A stretch of DNA of 64,000 nucleotides, from NCBI RefSeq assembly GCF_946404925.1, contig NZ_CAMJFM010000012.1, positions 1-64,000 on the forward strand. Direction: 5' to 3'. The notes under the pieces are model-generated. The model made no database searches, was not told the DNA's origin, and worked only from the letters and a program-made list of their open reading frames with translations. Numbering within the stretch: position 1 is the first letter of the stretch; every line of letters begins with the position of its first letter. Made by a program: the position numbers and the translations under genes. Below are positions 30,423 to 36,697 of this stretch, piece by piece. Source of the stretch: an uncultured Prevotella sp. (GTDB lineage Bacteria; Bacteroidota; Bacteroidia; Bacteroidales; Bacteroidaceae).

Positions 30423-32794
30423 GGCAGTTCTTTTAAGAGTTTACGATAATATCCCATCTTGACCTTCTCCACAATTCCATCTTCAACAAATCTGGCTAGA
30501 GCCCTCGATGCTGCCGAAGTTGTAACCTTGAAGCACTCAACATACTGCTGTGTCTTGAACTCATCGGGCAACTTGCTGAAACACTCCTGATAGCGGGTAG
30601 TACGCTTGCGAACCACAAACTCCTTGTTCTGATCGGCAAAGTAGTTGAATGCCATCTCGCCAAAGAAGAACTTCTGACTTTGATACTGAATCTCCATCAC
30701 CGTACGGCAGAACCGCTTGTCGGTGTCGTCCATCGTCAAGGTACGATGCTCCTGCCACTCCTGCCAGTGGCGCATCAGGATAAAGGGCAGGGTGATGCCG
30801 ATGCCGTAATAGGGTATACGCTTCAGCAGCATGCGGTCGGCCTTGTCATTATTAAACTCGGCTATCTCCATCTTGGCAGTCTGCCACTCGTAGGTCTCAT
30901 CGTTCAGCGGTTCTATGGGTATCTCGCCTTTTACTTGGTCAAGCCGATAGGCCCACTGTCTAAGTGTTTCTTCGGCCCCCTCTATCACCTCCTGATATCG
31001 TTGGGCTGTGCCTTTATCAGGCAATGGAATTACAGCCAGGCGGGTGCTCATACCGGTACCGAAGTTGTGCTGGTTTACCTTGCGATGCAGGGCATAGGGT
31101 GTGCCGGTGTAGATGAAGTTCCAATATACATTGAACATGCCCGAGATGCTCTCTGTGTTGGCATACATCTGTCCGTCTTCCTCGTTGTGGAAGGCTTTAA
31201 GCTCCAATATCTCACGATCCTTCCAGTCGCCACCCTTGTTGTTCTTGTTCACGTTGTCGAGCTCTGAGTCGAACGACAGCATATGCAGGTTAAGGGGCTG
31301 ACCTTCGATTATCTCTTTGGCTGCCAGCATATGGCGGATAAATTCGCCAGTTGCCGTGCGGGCAGGGTGCACACGAATGCCAACCTCGGGCTTCTTCAGA
31401 GCTTCACCCTTCTGCGCCTTGGTGCTGGTGGTACGCTCCGTGCGACTCGTCTTGTAGCGGTTCAGGGCATCGGTCATGCATTGGTCGGCTTGGATAATGG
31501 GGTCGGCAATGATCTTATAGAACTCCTCAATCATATGTTTGCCGGCACCAGGATCGCCGATAATGAAGATGCAGTAGTTGAGTCGGCGCATAATCTTAGG
31601 TGCAAACCAGAAGTGATACCATGTGCGAGTCATCAAAGTACCGAACAGGGCTGCTGATGAAAAAAGCACCGCGGGCAGCTTGTGGGGATGGACATTGACG
31701 AAGAGTTCTTTCAAGCAGGGGTAATACTCTGCCATCTCCAGCAACTCCTCGGCCCAAGCCTCCAAAGGGAGCACGGCGTACACATCGTTGTCGTCTGTCA
31801 TCAATGCTCCTACCGCTGCCTTCATCTTCTTTGGCATATACTCCCGATACTTGAAGTCCATAACCGAAGCCACGGTGCCGGCCACATCTTCGCCTTCTTT
31901 CTCCAGTTCCTGTACCCAGGGCAGAGTCATTACTACTTCGGTAATCTTCTTGGCGTTTTTACCGATGATATAACGCAGATGGCTGGCTAAATCTACTAGG
32001 GTGTTGTGGCGGTTGTTGGCCAGGTCTACGCCTTCCATCCATTTGTCGATAATCTCGCTAACAGGCCAGCCATTGAATTCAATTTGGCACGGATTCTTAG
32101 ACAAGCCAAGTGGCAGAGCCGAGCGGCCACCTTCTCTCGTAGCCTGTGAATGACCGTCTCGATATAGAGCATTATATCTCTCAATAAACTCCTGGTTCTC
32201 ATAAGTAAAAAGTTTTTCTTCGTTAATACTGATGATGTCATCGGCAGTTGTTAGGAACGCACCCCTACTACCATCCTTCCCTGATGCATCGGCTGTAAGA
32301 CCGAGCTTAAGAGAAAGGTCGCAGACATTATCTATAAGGTTTCCAATGGCAGGATCGGCCATGAAGACCACCTTTAGTCCGTAGCCCGATGGTGTAATAT
32401 AAACAAGCACTATTCTGGCTTTCTCCTCGTCGTTAAGTTTGGCGTAGGCCTCTGCCCAAATCTCACGTGGATCTCCCTCCAGATGGTCATAATCGGCTAC
32501 GACCAACCCATTCAGTCTGCAATGTTTCTGCAGGCGCCAACAGCCGTATATACACTTTTTCGCGCCGGTTCTAATATCGTTCACAATCTTTTCCGACTCA
32601 TCAAAAGTGCCGATAAAAATCATCAGTGGCAGACTTTTCTTCTTAGCATCGTAGGTTTTCTTGTCGCCACGAGCCAGAGCCTCACGTGCCTCCTTCACTT
32701 TCTGGTAAGTTTTGGGCGATTTAACTATCGCCCAAAACTGTTCTTGATTGATTACTTCTGTTGGCAAACCGAAGCTTCGTTGATAACAAAACAT
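30419..32794 (-). CDS. VirE N-domain/DUF3987-type primase-helicase-like protein
   Basis: 791 residues. The first 200 match the VirE-N/BT4734-like domain, here with VVADYDHLEGDPREIWAEAY and YITPSGYGLKVVF, an archaeo-eukaryotic primase-like core. A linker follows, then a DUF3987-like ATPase with IIGDPGAGKHMIEEFYKI near residue 412. The last Walker-A position is His rather than Ser/Thr, which may weaken nucleotide binding. A C-terminal winged-helix-like tail follows (TTSAASRALARFVEDGIVEK). Such proteins occur in Bacteroidota elements and in resident HU/smalltalk modules. An in-frame stop lies 6 bp before the ATG, so the start is fixed. No Shine-Dalgarno is visible, and the start lies inside an overlapping small ORF. 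Confidence 0.8.
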   Translation of the reverse strand: MFCYQRSFGLPTEVINQEQFWAIVKSPKTYQKVKEAREALARGDKKTYDAKKKSLPLMIFIGTFDESEKIVNDIRTGAKKCIYGCWRLQKHCRLNGLVVADYDHLEGDPREIWAEAYAKLNDEEKARIVLVYITPSGYGLKVVFMADPAIGNLIDNVCDLSLKLGLTADASGKDGSRGAFLTTADDIISINEEKLFTYENQEFIERYNALYRDGHSQATREGGRSALPLGLSKNPCQIEFNGWPVSEIIDKWMEGVDLANNRHNTLVDLASHLRYIIGKNAKKITEVVMTLPWVQELEKEGEDVAGTVASVMDFKYREYMPKKMKAAVGALMTDDNDVYAVLPLEAWAEELLEMAEYYPCLKELFVNVHPHKLPAVLFSSAALFGTLMTRTWYHFWFAPKIMRRLNYCIFIIGDPGAGKHMIEEFYKIIADPIIQADQCMTDALNRYKTSRTERTTSTKAQKGEALKKPEVGIRVHPARTATGEFIRHMLAAKEIIEGQPLNLHMLSFDSELDNVNKNNKGGDWKDREILELKAFHNEEDGQMYANTESISGMFNVYWNFIYTGTPYALHRKVNQHNFGTGMSTRLAVIPLPDKGTAQRYQEVIEGAEETLRQWAYRLDQVKGEIPIEPLNDETYEWQTAKMEIAEFNNDKADRMLLKRIPYYGIGITLPFILMRHWQEWQEHRTLTMDDTDKRFCRTVMEIQYQSQKFFFGEMAFNYFADQNKEFVVRKRTTRYQECFSKLPDEFKTQQYVECFKVTTSAASRALARFVEDGIVEKVKMGYYRKLLKELP
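32092..32125 (+). repeat. Short interspersed repeat inside the VirE-like gene
   Basis: Begins GATTCTTAG and ends GGCAGAGCCGAGCG. It matches 36287-36320 with few differences. Within the gene it encodes GRSALPLGLSKN, which looks inserted. Confidence 0.6.
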
Positions 32795-32868
32795 TTGTCA
32801 ATCTCGCTTGTTAAATTGTTCAAATCTCTCCTTACGTCTTCCATAATCTCCAAATACTCCAAAGTCAT
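32752..32868 (-). CDS. Small overlapping ORF, 38 residues
   Basis: Its ATG overlaps the TGA of the 97-residue gene upstream as ATGA, and its end overlaps the first 43 bases of the VirE-like gene in another frame. The product begins MTLEYLEIMEDVRRDLNN and is largely helical and acidic. The arrangement suggests translational coupling and perhaps reinitiation for VirE, which lacks its own ribosome-binding site. I recognise no family. Confidence 0.4.
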   Translation of the reverse strand: MTLEYLEIMEDVRRDLNNLTSEIDKCFVINEASVCQQK

Positions 32869-33158
32869 ACCATGCATATTTTGTCTACATAGATGGTAGT
32901 GGCTTGCATAGCCTCGCCTGTCTGCTGAGAGTTCCACTCGCGAACCACCATAGAACACTGAACTCGGTAGATGTACTGTGGATCGTACTTAGGACAGTTA
33001 ACGGCTCGTTCTCCGGTTATTTCACCCAAGAAGGTGTCGATACCATCCGTGAGTTTCAGAATTACAGAGTTAATAACTTTCTGGTCGCCAGTCTTGCGGT
33101 CCATGTAATGGCGGGTTGACAATGGACTCTGATTCAGAATTCTAACAATTCTTTCCAT
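32865..33158 (-). CDS. Small protein of the VirE module, unknown function
   Basis: 97 residues starting MERIVRILNQSPLSTRHYMD, with later segments DGIDTFLGEITGERAV and YRVQCSMVVREWNSQQTGEA that look like beta strands. The pattern is compatible with a small OB-type or other beta-barrel nucleic-acid-binding fold, but I cannot assign it. The gene lies 75 bp downstream of the 219-residue gene and ends in an ATGA overlap with the small ORF. Confidence 0.6.
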   Translation of the reverse strand: MERIVRILNQSPLSTRHYMDRKTGDQKVINSVILKLTDGIDTFLGEITGERAVNCPKYDPQYIYRVQCSMVVREWNSQQTGEAMQATTIYVDKICMV

Positions 33159-33233
33159 TTTGATTTTGATGTTTTTGATAGTTTTGTATCCATCTCCTTT
33201 TGTCCTTTTCCTTATTATATGTAAATGAAATCC

Positions 33234-33893
33234 TCATTTTCTTAGCACAAACAGCAGGTAATCCTTTGTCTCTGCAAGCAGTTCTATTTTCAGCTGGAAG
33301 TATTCCTTTTCAGTATCTAGCTCCAGCAGATCTATAAGGTGCGATGCTAACTCAACATTATTGAACTGCAGACTGTTGCTGCCCGATTTAAACTTCACCT
33401 CTATGCCTTTAACTCGGTTGAACATCAGTACCACGTCGGTTGTTCGACGGTTGCGGGTCAGCAGCATGTGGGTTGATAGTTTCTTGGCCACCATCCGCGA
33501 GTGTTCCATGTTCATAGTGAAGCGATTGCCGCCTCTGATACTGAGCGAACAAGTGTTCTTGGGCAGTCCTAAGTTTGAGTTACGCTGCTTTATGTCTATT
33601 ATCTCTAAGTCAAGACTGCTTAGCTGGTCGGTCTCGTTGCGAGTGGCTCTAAGCTTACCGAGTCTTGTAGTCCACTCCTCGTGAATGGCCAGCCAGAAAT
33701 CCTTGCCGTATACTGATTTTGGATAAACAAAAGCCTGTGGGATAACACTCTCGGCTCTGGCCTGCTGCAGATAGACCTCCATTGTTTCTGGATTAAACGA
33801 GAGGTGATTCTGGCGATAGTTCTGTGAGAACATCAGGAAAACGTTACGCTCTTTCAGAAACTGCTTAAAGTCCTTTATCTCAGTTTTATTCAT
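33234..33893 (-). CDS. Conserved-looking protein of unknown function in the VirE module
   Basis: 219 residues, basic, no signal or membrane segment. Recognisable stretches are DFKQFLKERNVFLMFSQNYR near the N-terminus, VYGKDFWLAIHEEWTTRLGK, and a C-terminal half rich in strands (VLMFNRVKGIEVKFKSGSNS). No named domain was recognised. It has its own -7 box at 33968-33975 and is the first gene of the run leading to the VirE-like and P5-like genes. Confidence 0.6.
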   Translation of the reverse strand: MNKTEIKDFKQFLKERNVFLMFSQNYRQNHLSFNPETMEVYLQQARAESVIPQAFVYPKSVYGKDFWLAIHEEWTTRLGKLRATRNETDQLSSLDLEIIDIKQRNSNLGLPKNTCSLSIRGGNRFTMNMEHSRMVAKKLSTHMLLTRNRRTTDVVLMFNRVKGIEVKFKSGSNSLQFNNVELASHLIDLLELDTEKEYFQLKIELLAETKDYLLFVLRK

Positions 33894-33967
33894 CTTTTGT
33901 TTTTTTGTTTAACGTCGGCCCCTTCAAACCGACCTTTAATTGTTGAACCTGTTGTGATTTGTGAGTG

Positions 33968-33975
33968 CAAAGGTA
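33968..33975 (-). promoter_or_regulatory. -7 box of the VirE operon
   Basis: TACCTTTG on the minus strand, 75 bp before the 219-residue gene. Confidence 0.55.
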
Positions 33976-34011
33976 GGGATTATATTTCGATGAATAATGG
34001 TGGTAGACACG

Positions 34012-34048
34012 CAAAAACCCGACCATTTCGGTTCGGAAATAGTCGGGT
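34012..34048 (-). terminator. Terminator after the coiled-coil gene pair
   Basis: Stem ACCCGAC plus ATTTC paired with GAAAT plus GTCGGGT, one mismatch, followed on the minus strand by TTTTT. It separates the 169- and 188-residue genes from the VirE transcript. Confidence 0.7.
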
Positions 34049-34085
34049 ATAAATAGGTGGAAAGCCTTATAAACAGGGGCTTTTC

Positions 34086-34595
34086 TTAATATGTCGGATT
34101 AGTTCGGAAAAAATTCCGCAGCAGGTCACTATCCCAAGAGGTTTCTGCTTTGAAATTAGAAAGTTTCAAGGGTTTACCATCTCTCACAAAGCATTGCTCT
34201 GCCATTTCGGCCAGGCCTTGCACCGAGAGTTCTTTTGATTCAAGCAGGTTGCCGTGCACACCTCTCAACATCTCCTGAGCTAACTGCACGTTCTTGAGCC
34301 ACTGTATGGGTTTCCATTCAGCAGGTTGTTGGGTAGAATAGCCCATGGTGTAAAGCCAGCAGTCCATCTCGGTATTATGAGCAATAAAATGCTCGCGCAC
34401 CAACAGCTCATATAGTCTCCTTCCTTCTTCTTCGTGCTTGTTTAACGGGAAATGTGGAGCTTGGTTGCCGGCATATTCCTCGTAGCGAGGATTCTCGCCC
34501 TCCTGTATAACCTCACGTCCGTCGTCTTCAATGTTCTGTGCTCTACGCTCTATGTATAGAGCATTATTGCCTCTCTGTATAATTCTTCTTGCCAT
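34086..34595 (-). CDS. Protein of unknown function, VirE/HU module
   Basis: 169 residues from ATG 34595. A TTG six bases upstream is less likely. The N-terminus is basic (MARRIIQRGNNALYIERR) and the middle holds HFPLNKHEEEGRRLYELL and a Trp-rich stretch, YTMGYSTQQPAEWKPIQWLK. Cytosolic, no named domain recognised. It follows the coiled-coil gene by 11 bp and ends just before a hairpin terminator, so the two form a short operon read away from the HU-like gene. Confidence 0.6.
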   Translation of the reverse strand: MARRIIQRGNNALYIERRAQNIEDDGREVIQEGENPRYEEYAGNQAPHFPLNKHEEEGRRLYELLVREHFIAHNTEMDCWLYTMGYSTQQPAEWKPIQWLKNVQLAQEMLRGVHGNLLESKELSVQGLAEMAEQCFVRDGKPLKLSNFKAETSWDSDLLRNFFRTNPTY

Positions 34596-34606
34596 ATACA
34601 ATATTA

Positions 34607-35173
34607 TTATGATCTTTCTTCGTAAACGGTGTTGTCGCCATTCATGTTGATGGTGCGATTATCAATAGTTGCAGGTTTGGCTTTCTCTGGTAGTACCATC
34701 ACCTTCTTTATGATTTCCAACGTAGCTGTCTGTAGTTGTTCTGGCACGCACTCCAGGATTATTGACCGCAGGATGAGTGCGGTTTTCAGGTCGGACACCT
34801 GCTCGGTCATAAAGTTTTGCAACTTCAGAATAGAAATAAGAATATGATTCTGTAGTAGCAACTCCATTGCTTGCTTCACCGCATCCCTATCGGGTTGTAA
34901 TGTACTTGCTAAGTTGGCGAACTGAGATTTTAATGAGTCAATGTCTTGCTGTAGTTTTTCGTTCTGCACTCTGAGAATATTTACTTCTTCCTCAGCTTTT
35001 ATGCGAGCCTCTCTCTCTGCCGAAAAATTCTTCTCTTGCTCCTTATAATTCTCCTCCAGCAGTTCGTAACGCATCTCTAAACGTGCATATCTTACATCCC
35101 TGTCGCTCCATTCGTGCGACAGAGCGATTAGGTCTCCACGCGATATGCTAATATCTTTGTTTCCTTCTTCCAT
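34607..35173 (-). CDS. Coiled-coil protein of the VirE/HU module
   Basis: 188 residues. Residues about 24-90 are a charged heptad-rich coiled coil (RLEMRYELLEENYKEQEKNF, AEEEVNILRVQNEKLQQDID). A helical segment follows (MELLLQNHILISILKLQNFM), then a short polar tail with TINMNGDNTVYEE. No DNA-binding motif is evident. The promoter at 35230-35261 matches consensus almost perfectly and diverges from the HU-like gene, with a 41-bp palindrome between them. Confidence 0.65.
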   Translation of the reverse strand: MEEGNKDISISRGDLIALSHEWSDRDVRYARLEMRYELLEENYKEQEKNFSAEREARIKAEEEVNILRVQNEKLQQDIDSLKSQFANLASTLQPDRDAVKQAMELLLQNHILISILKLQNFMTEQVSDLKTALILRSIILECVPEQLQTATLEIIKKVMVLPEKAKPATIDNRTINMNGDNTVYEERS

Positions 35174-35229
35174 GTGTGCTAATTATTAAAAGTAGTAATC
35201 CCCCAAGTCTTAAGGGGCAAAAACGAGTG

Positions 35230-35261
35230 CAAAGATAGCACTTTTCTTTGAACCGGCCAAA
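35230..35261 (-). promoter_or_regulatory. Promoter of the coiled-coil gene
   Basis: TTTG, 20 bp, TATCTTTG on the minus strand, a full match to the Bacteroidota consensus. Confidence 0.75.
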
Positions 35262-35324
35262 AGGATTCCGTATTAATTATGGTAAAATTTTCGGGAGCAA
35301 CTTTTGCACTTTTGCATTTTGATA

Positions 35325-35332
35325 GTTTGACA
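35325..35332 (-). promoter_or_regulatory. Inverted iteron TGTCAAAC
   Basis: On the minus strand TGTCAAAC is followed by TATCAAAA, TGCAAAAG and TGCAAAAG, all 8-bp steps. It mirrors the array on the other side of the palindrome. Confidence 0.5.
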
Positions 35333-35373
35333 TTTAGGTTTTTGAAATAGATGGGATTATTGGAAACTAAATT

Positions 35374-35414
35374 CATACTTATATTATATATAAATTATAT
35401 ATAATATAAGTATG
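35374..35414. repeat. Perfect 41-bp AT-rich palindrome
   Basis: Arms of 20 bp (CATACTTATATTATATATAA and its exact complement) around a single central A. It lies between the divergent promoters of the coiled-coil and HU-like genes and can form a cruciform or bind a large symmetric complex. Confidence 0.85.
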
Positions 35415-35445
35415 GCTCTTTTTTGAGTATTTTTCTGATAACAGA

Positions 35446-35469
35446 TGTCAAACTGTCAAACTGTCAAAC
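35446..35469 (+). repeat. Three tandem 8-bp iterons TGTCAAAC
   Basis: Units at 35446, 35454 and 35462 with no spacer, followed by TGCAAATC. An inverted copy lies on the far side of the palindrome. Confidence 0.75.
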
Positions 35470-35518
35470 TGCAAATCTTGATAATGTGGAAGTTTTATTG
35501 AAAATAATTGCCAAAATG

Positions 35519-35550
35519 TTTGGTGGTTTCAATTATTTTTAGTACCTTTG
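35519..35550 (+). promoter_or_regulatory. Promoter of the HU-like gene
   Basis: TTTG, 20 bp, TACCTTTG. The leader of about 155 bases before the ATG at 35713 carries the palindrome GTAGGCCTAC. The rest of the 35174-35712 gap holds the opposite promoter, the iterons and the 41-bp palindrome; no other gene was seen. Confidence 0.75.
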
Positions 35551-35712
35551 CATCGTAGTTAAGGCTACAAAAAATTGCGGTTGAGCCATAGAGAATTTTC
35601 CCGTAGGCCTACCAGAAAAATTTTCTAAGCCAAGCCTGCAAATCGAGGATTAAGGAAAAGGTTTTAAGGAAAAGGAAATAATTTTACAAACCCTTTTAAT
35701 TAAAACAAAATT

Positions 35713-36249
35713 ATGGCACTTAGAGTAAAAGCAGTAGAAAAGCTTTTGAAGTTCGACAAGGAGACCGAAGGTCACTATCGTTATGTATTGAAACCCGACC
35801 TCTACACCAGTCTTAACCAGGCCAAGGTGATTAAGGAGGCAGCCCAGCGCAGTGGTGTTATGCCTGGAGTAATGAAGGCATGTTGGGATGCTGCCGGTGA
35901 TGTCATCAAAGCTTGGGCCACCGAGGGTCACTCGGTTGCAATCCCCGGCCTGGGAACCATGCGTTTCGGTCTGCGTAGTAAGGCCGTTGAGAAGGTAGAG
36001 GATGTAAAGACCGGTCTCATAGCCACCCGTCGTATCATCTTCACCCCATCGGTTGAGCTTAAGGAGGAGCTGGCAGCAACTTCAATCGTCATTACCTGCT
36101 ACGACCGCGACGGCAAGGAGGTGAAGCGAGTAACCTCAACCAGCGGCGAGGTAGAGGATCCCGAGAATGAGAACCAGAATGGCAACGGCGGTAGCGATAC
36201 CCCAACCCACAGCTCAACCGGCGGCGGAATCCCAGAGGAGGGCGATTAA
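35713..36249 (+). CDS. HU-related DNA-binding protein with acidic Gly-rich tail
   Basis: 178 residues. Residues 1-130 form the HU-HIG type histone-like domain of Bacteroidota, with KVIKEAAQRSGVMPGVMKAC, GHSVAIPGLGTMRFGLRSKA and a following strand RRIIFTPSVELKEEL. The tail (about 140-178) is Asp/Glu/Asn/Gly-rich and probably disordered. It would bind or bend DNA, possibly at the palindromic region upstream of its own gene. HU-like proteins of this type usually sit next to VirE-like and smalltalk genes, and that holds here. Confidence 0.85.
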   Translation: MALRVKAVEKLLKFDKETEGHYRYVLKPDLYTSLNQAKVIKEAAQRSGVMPGVMKACWDAAGDVIKAWATEGHSVAIPGLGTMRFGLRSKAVEKVEDVKTGLIATRRIIFTPSVELKEELAATSIVITCYDRDGKEVKRVTSTSGEVEDPENENQNGNGGSDTPTHSSTGGGIPEEGD

Positions 36250-36253
36250 GCGC

Positions 36254-36315
36254 TTGGGGCGAAAGCCCCACCCGCTTAACATTAAAGATTCTTGGCGATG
36301 CCAAGCGGCAGAGCC
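36254..36315 (+). other. Hairpins between the HU-like and smalltalk genes
   Basis: GGGGCGAAAGCCCC forms a GNRA-capped stem directly after the HU-like stop, followed by CTTGGCGATGCCAAG. Without a T run they may attenuate or stabilise rather than terminate. Confidence 0.5.
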
Positions 36316-36320
36316 GAGCG
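36287..36320 (+). repeat. Short interspersed repeat, intergenic copy
   Basis: Partner of 32092-32125, ending GGCAGAGCCGAGCG. Confidence 0.6.
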
Positions 36321-36355
36321 AAAGATTAAACATTAAAAATTAAGAGACTAACACC

Positions 36356-36457
36356 ATGACAAAGAGAGAGACATTTAAGTTTATCGTACAGATCATCGCA
36401 TCTGTTGCTACAGCCATCGTAACGGCTCTAGGAGCCACGAGCTGTATGGGCGCCTAG
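36356..36457 (+). CDS. Smalltalk protein (33 residues)
   Basis: The peptide opens MTKRETFKFIVQIIASVATA and ends LGATSCMGA. It has a basic start and one hydrophobic helix. It matches the short Bacteroidota family called smalltalk, in which the Thr-Ser-Cys-Met end and a position beside an HU-like gene are typical. The Cys in a lipobox-like ATSC could be lipidated, but the peptide would then be almost entirely signal. A ribosome-binding stretch AAGAGACTAAC lies just upstream, and a terminator follows. The function of the family is unknown. Confidence 0.85.
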   Translation: MTKRETFKFIVQIIASVATAIVTALGATSCMGA

Positions 36458-36483
36458 CATTTGAGGCAAACAAGTTAAGAGGA

Positions 36484-36520
36484 CAAGCATTCATCATCGG
36501 AATGCTTGCCCTTTTTTTTT
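36484..36520 (+). terminator. Terminator of the HU-like/smalltalk operon
   Basis: Stem CAAGCATTC/GAATGCTTG with a 7-base loop, followed by a run of nine T. Confidence 0.85.
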
Positions 36521-36531
36521 GTTCCATCGAC

Positions 36532-36548
36532 TTTCAAAATATGCAAAA
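36532..36548 (+). promoter_or_regulatory. 21-bp direct-repeat element, copy 5 (one unit left)
   Basis: A single TTTCAAAATATGCAAAA with the flanks of a full element on both sides, as if exactly one 21-bp unit had been lost. It sits 56 bp from the likely -33 box, not 23-24 bp, so it is probably inactive. Confidence 0.65.
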
Positions 36549-36604
36549 CCTTTATGTGAGTGGTATTAAAAATTGATAAAAAAAAGAAGATTTCCCTTGT
36601 AAAA

Positions 36605-36636
36605 CTTGGTGTTTTGGATGATATTTTGTACATTTG
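36605..36636 (+). promoter_or_regulatory. Promoter of the ATPase gene
   Basis: CTTG, 20 bp, TACATTTG, directly followed by a 38-bp inverted repeat. Confidence 0.6.
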
Positions 36637-36637
36637 C

Positions 36638-36675
36638 ACTGCAAAAACGGTCGAATATTCGACTATTTTTGCAGT
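36638..36675. repeat. 38-bp inverted repeat at the ATPase transcription start
   Basis: ACTGCAAAAA pairs with TTTTTGCAGT and GGTCGAATATTCGAC forms the inner palindrome; only two positions mismatch. It begins just after the -7 box and would lie in the 5' end of the mRNA or act as an operator. Confidence 0.8.
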
Positions 36676-36697
36676 AGAACATTAAAAATCAGGAGCT

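Noticed and set aside
35446..35469. Tandem TGTCAAAC units as a possible CRISPR array
   Set aside because: The units are 8 bp and directly adjacent with no spacers, and no cas genes are present.
30000..36457. An integrative element carrying the VirE-like module
   Set aside because: No integrase, relaxase, att-like flanking repeat or tRNA was found at either side. The only repeats at the edges are host-type operators and terminators.
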